This document shows, in pieces, positions 6,573 to 11,793 of a DNA stretch of 11,793 nt. The stretch is taken from NCBI GenBank assembly GCA_903886165.1, contig CAISLL010000153.1, positions 1 through 11,793 on the forward strand, read 5' to 3'. How positions within the stretch are numbered: the stretch's first letter is position 1; every line of letters starts with the position of its first letter. The notes below the pieces were generated by a model, which was not told where the DNA came from, ran no database searches, and saw nothing but the letters and a program-made list of their open reading frames with translations. Origin of the DNA: an uncultured beta proteobacterium. Lineage in GTDB: Bacteria > Pseudomonadota > Gammaproteobacteria > Burkholderiales > Burkholderiaceae_C. The position numbers and the translations under genes are program-made.

Positions 6573-9500
6573 GTGTTCACGCCAATCAACCTGCTGCTCG
6601 TCGTTTCGCTTTACTTTGTATTTTTGGGAGTCTGCGGCCGGTGGGCCGAAAAGCGCGCGCTGCAAGGCCGTGACCCCACACGCAATGGACTGGTTTATGC
6701 CCTGTCACTGACGGTGTATTGCACCTCCTGGACATTCTTTGGCAGTGTCGGCAGCGCCGCCAACAGCGGCATGTTGTTCAGCACCATCTACCTGGGCCCT
6801 ACCCTGATGATGTTCCTGGCCTGGGGCACGATCAGGCGCCTGATCCGCCTGCGCAAGGAATACAACATTGCCAGTCTGGCCGATCTGCTGACACAGCGCT
6901 ACGGGCAATCCCTGCGGCTGGGCATGTTCATCACCCTGGTATTGCTGATGGGCATGATCCCTTATGTCGGGCTGCAGTTGCGCGCCCTCGTCGGATCATT
7001 CACTTTGCTGACCGGCATCGAGCACAATCACAGCACGCTATGGCAAGGGCATTACGCGGACGAGGTTTTTGTGGTGCTGATTGCCCTGCTCACCTGTTTC
7101 TTTGGCCTGCGCCGGGTTGACAGCCGTGTGCGCCAGACCGGACTGCTGGCCGTGCTGGCAATTGAATCCGTGGTCAAACTGCTGGCTTTCCTGGCTGTCG
7201 GATTCTTTGTGGTGTACGGGCTCTTTGACGGCATAGGTGACCTCAACACCCGCCTGCAGGCACATACAGGTTTGCAGCAGCAACTGTTGGACCGCAGCAT
7301 GGAGGGCAGAGACTACCTCAACTGGGTCACTTACCTGCTCTTGTCGATGGGCGCCATCGTGCTGTTGCCCCGCATGTTTCACGTGATGGTGGTGGAAAAC
7401 GACGACGAGCACCACCTGGCCACCGCCGTGTGGTTATTGCCCTTATACCTGCTGCTGATCTCATTTTTTGTCATGCCGATTGCAGCCGCCGGCTTGCTGC
7501 TGGGTTACCCTGCCACCAGCGCTGACTGGTTCGTGCTTTACCTGCCGCGCGACCTGAGCGGCCCTGCGCTCACACTGGTCACCTATCTGGGCGGCGTGTC
7601 AGCAGCCATAGGCATGGTCATGGTGGCCTGCACCAGCATGGCCCTGATGTTCTCCAACCACATCGTGCTGCCCCTGTTGGGGCGATTGAGCCGCGACACG
7701 ACTGGTCGTTTGAACATCTTGCCGATGCGCTGGGCCCTGGTGTTTGCCATCGTCCTGATGGCACACCGGTTTCAGGATGGCCTGCAGAACTCTTATCTGC
7801 TGATACAAATGGGGCTGATCTCATTTGCCTCGGTGATCCAGTTTGCACCAGCCTTGCTTGGCGCCTTGTACTGGCGAAGGGGCAGCACCACGGGCGCGTG
7901 GTGGGGCTTGGTGCTGGGCTGGGCGTTCTGGTTTTACACCTTGCTTTTGCCAGCGGCAGCGCGAAGCTTCCTGGACGACTATTCCTGGGTGTTGCTGGGC
8001 CCGTGGGGCCTGAGCTTCTTGCGGCCGGAAGCCCTGTTTGGCCTGGACCTTCAGTCCACCATGTTCAACGGCGTGTTTTGGTCGCTGGTCTTCAATGTCT
8101 TGGGTTATGTCGTCGGCTCGATGCTGCGCCCGGCCAAAGACAACGAGCTTGAGGCCCGCCAGCGTTACCTGGGCTTGAACGAGCACCGTGCCGGCAAGGC
8201 AATCGATGCCGGGGCATTGAGTGAGGTGCGACTTTCGGCACCAACAATATGGGAAAAGTTGGCGAACCTGCTGGCACGCTATTTGCCGGGACCAGAGGCG
8301 AAGCAGGCACTGATCGACCTCAAGGCAAAATCTGCCTTGCCTGACGCTCCCCACCTGTCAGGCAACGAATTCATGGATCTGACCCAAGCGGTCGAAAACC
8401 GCCTGGCCGGTGCCATTGGCTCAGCCATGGCCCGCCAGGCGGTCACCGCAGGCATGCAACTGTCTGAACGGGACGCAAAACGCATGCAGGACACTTACAC
8501 CCAGGCGCTGGCAGAACTCAAGATCACACCGCAGCAGTTGCGCGAGCGGGTTGATTACTTCCGCTCCATGAACGACATGGCGCAACGGCACGCGCAACAA
8601 CTCGACGAAAAACTGCAGGCCCTGGAAACCGCTGCCAAGGCACGCCAACACGCCGATGCAGCCCTGCGCGAGAGTGAAGACCGTTTTCGGTCGCTGGCAG
8701 ATTCGGCGCCGGTCATGATCTGGATGACGGCCAGCATGGATGGCCAGGACTATGACAACCGGGCCTGGAAAAAATTCACCGGCCATGAATCGGCCAATGA
8801 TGCGCCAGTGGACTGGCACACACTGGCGCATCCGGATGACCGTGATGCGGCGCTCATCAAACTTGACGACGCCATGGAGTCCATGAATGGCACGGTCATG
8901 CAACTTCGCATGCGCAACGCCGTTGATGACTACCGTTGGCTGAACGTCCAGATCACGCCCCGGGTGTCGGCGGACAACATGTTTCTTGGCCTGATTGGCT
9001 CGGCCATTGACATCACCGACCTCAAGGAAGCCGAAGCCACGTTGCGCCGGTTCAGCGAAAAGCTGCAGGAAGAGGTGAGCCTGCGCACACAGGAGCTACA
9101 GCTCTCGCTGCAATCGGTTCGCGACAACGAGGAAACCATCCGCAGCATCACCAATTCGGCGCAAGACGCGGTCATCATGCTCGATGCCACCGGCAAGGTG
9201 TCGTTCTGGAACACTGCGGCCACCCGCATTTTTGGCTGGAGCAGTGAAGAGGCTGTGGGCACCAAGCTGGACAGTTTTTTGGTGCCCGAGCGTTTTCGCG
9301 ACGCGCATCGCCATGCTTACCAGAACTTTCAAGACGGCGCCACCGGCCACGTCATGGGCAGCAAAGTCGAATTGACTGCCATGACCCTGCAGGGACGTGA
9401 AATTCCGGTGGAGTTGTCGCTGTCTGCCACCACCTTGCGGGGTGAATTGCACGCGGTCGGCCTGCTGCGTGACATCACCGACCGCAAGGCCGCCGAGGCC

Positions 9501-10397
9501 GCCCTGTCACAACGCTTTCAGGAGCTGCAGGACCTCAACGCGCGTCTGGAAGAAGCACAAAACCAGTTGCTGCAATCAGAAAAGATGGCCTCCATCGGCC
9601 AGTTGGCCGCCGGTGTGGCGCACGAGATCAACAACCCGGTCGCATTCGTCAGCTCCAACCTGGGCACCCTGCGCACCTACTCGCAGCAAATGCTGGAGCT
9701 GATTGCCGAATACGAGCTGGCCGAACCTGAGTTGACTGACCCACAACGTGTCGCCAGGCTTCGTGCCCTCAAGGACGCCCTTGACCTTGAATTTATGCGC
9801 GAAGACTTGCCATCGCTTCTGACCGAAAGCGAGGACGGCCTGCACCGCGTGCGCAAGATCGTGCAGGATCTGAAAGACTTCTCACACGTTGACGGATCAG
9901 AATGGTTGTCCGCAGACATCAATGCCGGCATCGACACCACACTGAATGTGGTCTGTAACGAGCTCAAGTACAAGGCTACCGTGACCAAACACTATGGCGT
10001 GCTGCCACCCGTGGTGTGCCTGGCATCGCAGCTCAATCAGGTGTTCATGAACATGCTGGTCAACGCCGTGCAGGCCATTGAGACCCACGGCACCATCACC
10101 ATCACCACGGCACATGCGGGCGACTGGGTTTGGGTCGAGGTGCGTGACAGCGGCCGGGGCATGACTGACGAGGTGAAGAAACGTATTTTCGAGCCATTCT
10201 TCACCACCAAGCCCGTCGGCAAGGGCACCGGGCTGGGTCTGTCGCTGTCGTTTGGCATCATCAAGAAACACCAGGGCCGCATTGAGGTCGAGTCAGTTCC
10301 GGGCGAGGGCACCAGCTTCAAGGTCTGGCTGCCAGTGAAACAGGTGGAGTCAGGGCAGCTTGAACCACAAAGTGAACAGGGTGAAGATAAATCATGA
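6573..10397 (+). CDS. CbrA-type sensor: SLC5 symporter, STAC, two PAS domains and histidine kinase
   Basis: This encodes 1274 residues. Residues 1-525 form a sodium:solute symporter (SLC5/PutP) domain with about 13 membrane segments, for example INLLLVVSLYFVFLGV at the start. A STAC-like helical domain follows at about 558-630, with the telltale ENRLAGAIGSAMARQAV. A coiled stretch leads to PAS1 (about 700-820), a second coil (823-850), PAS2 (850-975) and the kinase. The phosphoacceptor is His1017 (GVAHEINNP), the N-box starts at Asn1155 (NQVFMNMLVNAVQ), G1 is Asp1192 (DSGRGM) and G2 is at 1216 (GKGTGLGLS), so it should be an active kinase. CbrA of Pseudomonas has the same plan with a single PAS and governs carbon/nitrogen use with its regulator CbrB; here no CbrB-like gene is visible and the ligand is unknown, so I give no symbol. 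The DHp region contains a helical insertion (about 1036-1065) also present in the next gene. The start is GTG, and the stop overlaps the next start as ATGA. Confidence 0.92.
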   Translation: MFTPINLLLVVSLYFVFLGVCGRWAEKRALQGRDPTRNGLVYALSLTVYCTSWTFFGSVGSAANSGMLFSTIYLGPTLMMFLAWGTIRRLIRLRKEYNIASLADLLTQRYGQSLRLGMFITLVLLMGMIPYVGLQLRALVGSFTLLTGIEHNHSTLWQGHYADEVFVVLIALLTCFFGLRRVDSRVRQTGLLAVLAIESVVKLLAFLAVGFFVVYGLFDGIGDLNTRLQAHTGLQQQLLDRSMEGRDYLNWVTYLLLSMGAIVLLPRMFHVMVVENDDEHHLATAVWLLPLYLLLISFFVMPIAAAGLLLGYPATSADWFVLYLPRDLSGPALTLVTYLGGVSAAIGMVMVACTSMALMFSNHIVLPLLGRLSRDTTGRLNILPMRWALVFAIVLMAHRFQDGLQNSYLLIQMGLISFASVIQFAPALLGALYWRRGSTTGAWWGLVLGWAFWFYTLLLPAAARSFLDDYSWVLLGPWGLSFLRPEALFGLDLQSTMFNGVFWSLVFNVLGYVVGSMLRPAKDNELEARQRYLGLNEHRAGKAIDAGALSEVRLSAPTIWEKLANLLARYLPGPEAKQALIDLKAKSALPDAPHLSGNEFMDLTQAVENRLAGAIGSAMARQAVTAGMQLSERDAKRMQDTYTQALAELKITPQQLRERVDYFRSMNDMAQRHAQQLDEKLQALETAAKARQHADAALRESEDRFRSLADSAPVMIWMTASMDGQDYDNRAWKKFTGHESANDAPVDWHTLAHPDDRDAALIKLDDAMESMNGTVMQLRMRNAVDDYRWLNVQITPRVSADNMFLGLIGSAIDITDLKEAEATLRRFSEKLQEEVSLRTQELQLSLQSVRDNEETIRSITNSAQDAVIMLDATGKVSFWNTAATRIFGWSSEEAVGTKLDSFLVPERFRDAHRHAYQNFQDGATGHVMGSKVELTAMTLQGREIPVELSLSATTLRGELHAVGLLRDITDRKAAEAALSQRFQELQDLNARLEEAQNQLLQSEKMASIGQLAAGVAHEINNPVAFVSSNLGTLRTYSQQMLELIAEYELAEPELTDPQRVARLRALKDALDLEFMREDLPSLLTESEDGLHRVRKIVQDLKDFSHVDGSEWLSADINAGIDTTLNVVCNELKYKATVTKHYGVLPPVVCLASQLNQVFMNMLVNAVQAIETHGTITITTAHAGDWVWVEVRDSGRGMTDEVKKRIFEPFFTTKPVGKGTGLGLSLSFGIIKKHQGRIEVESVPGEGTSFKVWLPVKQVESGQLEPQSEQGEDKS

Positions 10398-11793
10398 CAT
10401 TCAAGTGGGACAAGTTCTTCGAAACCGGTGTGGAGATTATTGACCGGCAACACCTGGGCCTGGTGGCCTTGATCAATGACGTGGCGCCCCTGCTCGTCGG
10501 CTACGATGACCCTGATCGCACCCAAATAGAGGTTTTGCTCGACAAACTGTTTGCCTATGCTGCCATGCATTTCAAGACCGAAGAGAGTCTGATGGCCTTG
10601 CAGGGGGTGGACGCGCGCTATTGCCACCATCACGGCGCGATCCATCAGCAGTTTATTGACCAGCTTGTCGACATGCGGGCCGCCTTTGGCGCCGGCCGCG
10701 GCACCAACATCGGACCCAACCTGCTCAAATTCCTGACCAGCTGGCTCACCATCCACATCCTCAACGAAGACCGGCACATGGCCCGGCAACTGACGCTGAT
10801 CAGCAGCGGTGTGGCTCCGCAAGCGGCATACAGTGCCGTCGCCGCTGACGTGCGCGCGGACGACCCGGCCCGAAATGCACTGGAGGCTGCCCTGATTGAC
10901 GTCTACGCAGTCCTTGAAGATCGCAACAAATCCCTTCATGCCGCCAACCAGGACCTGATCCAGGCGCGTGACCAGCTGGAACTGAGGGTAGAGGAACGCA
11001 CCCGTGACCTCTCTGCAGCCCTTGAGCAAACCCGGATCACACAGGTCCAGTTGCTTCAATCCGAAAAAATGGCGGCTGTGGGGCAGCTCGCGGCAGGTGT
11101 CGCTCATGAAATCAACAACCCGATCGGCTTCATCAACTCCAACCTCGGCTCGCTGAAAACCTATGTGGCCCAGCTGCTTGAAGTGATTGCCGCGTACGAG
11201 GGCATGAACACGGCAGCCCCAACAGATGCAAGCCGGCTGCGGCTTGAGCGGGCCTGTGCGGCCGCCGACCTGAACTACCTGAAAACCGACATCACCGAAC
11301 TGCTTGACGAGTCCATGCAAGGCTTGGGGCGAGTGACAAAAATTGTCCAAAACCTCAAGGATTTTTCCAACATTGACCAGGCCGGGTGGCAGGATGCCAA
11401 CCTCAACGCCGCTCTGGAATCGACACTGGACGTGCTGGCAAGCCAATTGCAGGACAAGGCCACGATCACAAGAAAATTCGCCGTATTGCCCCCATTGCGC
11501 TGCGTGCCATCGCAGCTTAACCAGGTGTTCATGAACCTGCTGCTTAATGCAGTCCAGTCTCTTGAAGGCACTGGCCGACCCGGGCAGATTGAGGTAGCCA
11601 CCGGCTGTTCCGATGACGAGGTATGGGTGCGCATCAGCGACAACGGCCGTGGCATGCCGCCGGCCGTGCGGGCCCGGATATTTGAGCCGTTTTACACCAC
11701 CCAGGCGGTTGGCAAGGGCACGGGCCTGGGTCTGTCGGTGGCATTCGACATTGTTGAAAAAAAACACGGCGGGCGCATCGAGGTCGACAGCAC
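10394..11793 (+). CDS. Hemerythrin-histidine kinase fusion, partial at the 3' end
   Basis: The first 466 residues are seen; the gene continues past the right edge. Residues 1-135 form a bacteriohemerythrin with all seven expected diiron ligands at canonical spacing: His20 (IDRQH), His59 and Glu63 (HFKTEE), His80 and His84 (HHHGAIH), His121 and Asp126 (HILNED). A helical linker and coiled coil (about 160-220) lead to the kinase core: His238 (GVAHEINNP), N-box at Asn376-Asn385, G1 Asp416 (DNGRGM), F-box IFEPFYTT and G2 at 440 (GKGTGLGLS). No membrane segment or signal peptide is present, so it should be a soluble cytoplasmic kinase sensing oxygen, nitric oxide or redox state through the diiron site (known for hemerythrins, inferred here). 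The core closely resembles that of the preceding kinase, including the DHp insertion. The ATG overlaps the upstream stop by 4 bases, with AGGGTG about 10 bases upstream as a ribosome site. A partner response regulator may lie just beyond the window. Confidence 0.92.
   Translation, partial: MTFKWDKFFETGVEIIDRQHLGLVALINDVAPLLVGYDDPDRTQIEVLLDKLFAYAAMHFKTEESLMALQGVDARYCHHHGAIHQQFIDQLVDMRAAFGAGRGTNIGPNLLKFLTSWLTIHILNEDRHMARQLTLISSGVAPQAAYSAVAADVRADDPARNALEAALIDVYAVLEDRNKSLHAANQDLIQARDQLELRVEERTRDLSAALEQTRITQVQLLQSEKMAAVGQLAAGVAHEINNPIGFINSNLGSLKTYVAQLLEVIAAYEGMNTAAPTDASRLRLERACAAADLNYLKTDITELLDESMQGLGRVTKIVQNLKDFSNIDQAGWQDANLNAALESTLDVLASQLQDKATITRKFAVLPPLRCVPSQLNQVFMNLLLNAVQSLEGTGRPGQIEVATGCSDDEVWVRISDNGRGMPPAVRARIFEPFYTTQAVGKGTGLGLSVAFDIVEKKHGGRIEVDS

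Noticed and set aside
11757..11764. Run of eight A residues in the hemerythrin kinase gene, a possible slippage or sequencing-error site.
   Set aside because: The kinase frame reads correctly across it (IVEKKHGGRIEVDS), so there is no sign of a frameshift here.
10037..11767. Minus-strand open frame (576 codons) opposite the two kinase genes.
   Set aside because: It is a mirror of conserved kinase and hemerythrin coding sequence, and its translation resembles no protein family.

Overview
The window looks like a chromosomal segment from a betaproteobacterium, most likely Burkholderiales/Comamonadaceae (Rhodoferax or Polaromonas type). This rests on the GC-rich coding style, the DUF3305-DUF3306-ferredoxin trio, and the receiver/HD-GYP and HDOD proteins. 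The assignment is inference from gene content, not from a marker gene. Coding density is very high and no RNA genes, insertion sequences or CRISPR arrays were seen.

The left half (1-4632) is read leftward from a shared divergent region. In transcription order it holds an HDOD protein, a receiver/HD-GYP protein whose phosphodiesterase site looks destroyed, a DUF3305 protein, a DUF3306 protein, and a polyferredoxin that runs off the left edge. The last three are the accessory trio usually found beside formate dehydrogenase genes. Gaps are 21 and 41 bases, followed by overlaps of 8 and 74 bases, so one transcript is plausible.

The right half (4922-11793) is read rightward. It holds a second receiver/HD-GYP protein with a nearly complete active site, a 94-residue protein with two membrane segments, a CbrA-type symporter/histidine kinase of 1274 residues, and a hemerythrin/histidine kinase that runs off the right edge. 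These genes overlap by 8 and 4 bases or lie 21 bases apart, again suggesting one operon.

The 289-base divergent region (4633-4921) contains one clear site: a perfect FNR/Anr-type palindrome, TTGAT-N4-ATCAA, at 4768-4781, almost equidistant from both starts. The most interesting reading is an oxygen- or redox-responsive signalling locus. An FNR-family regulator would control both arms. The right arm would sense oxygen or a diiron ligand through hemerythrin, and a transported solute or membrane state through the SLC5 domain. Receiver/HD-GYP/HDOD proteins would pass the signal on, and the left arm would end in formate dehydrogenase accessory genes. The parts are visible in the sequence; how they connect is inference.
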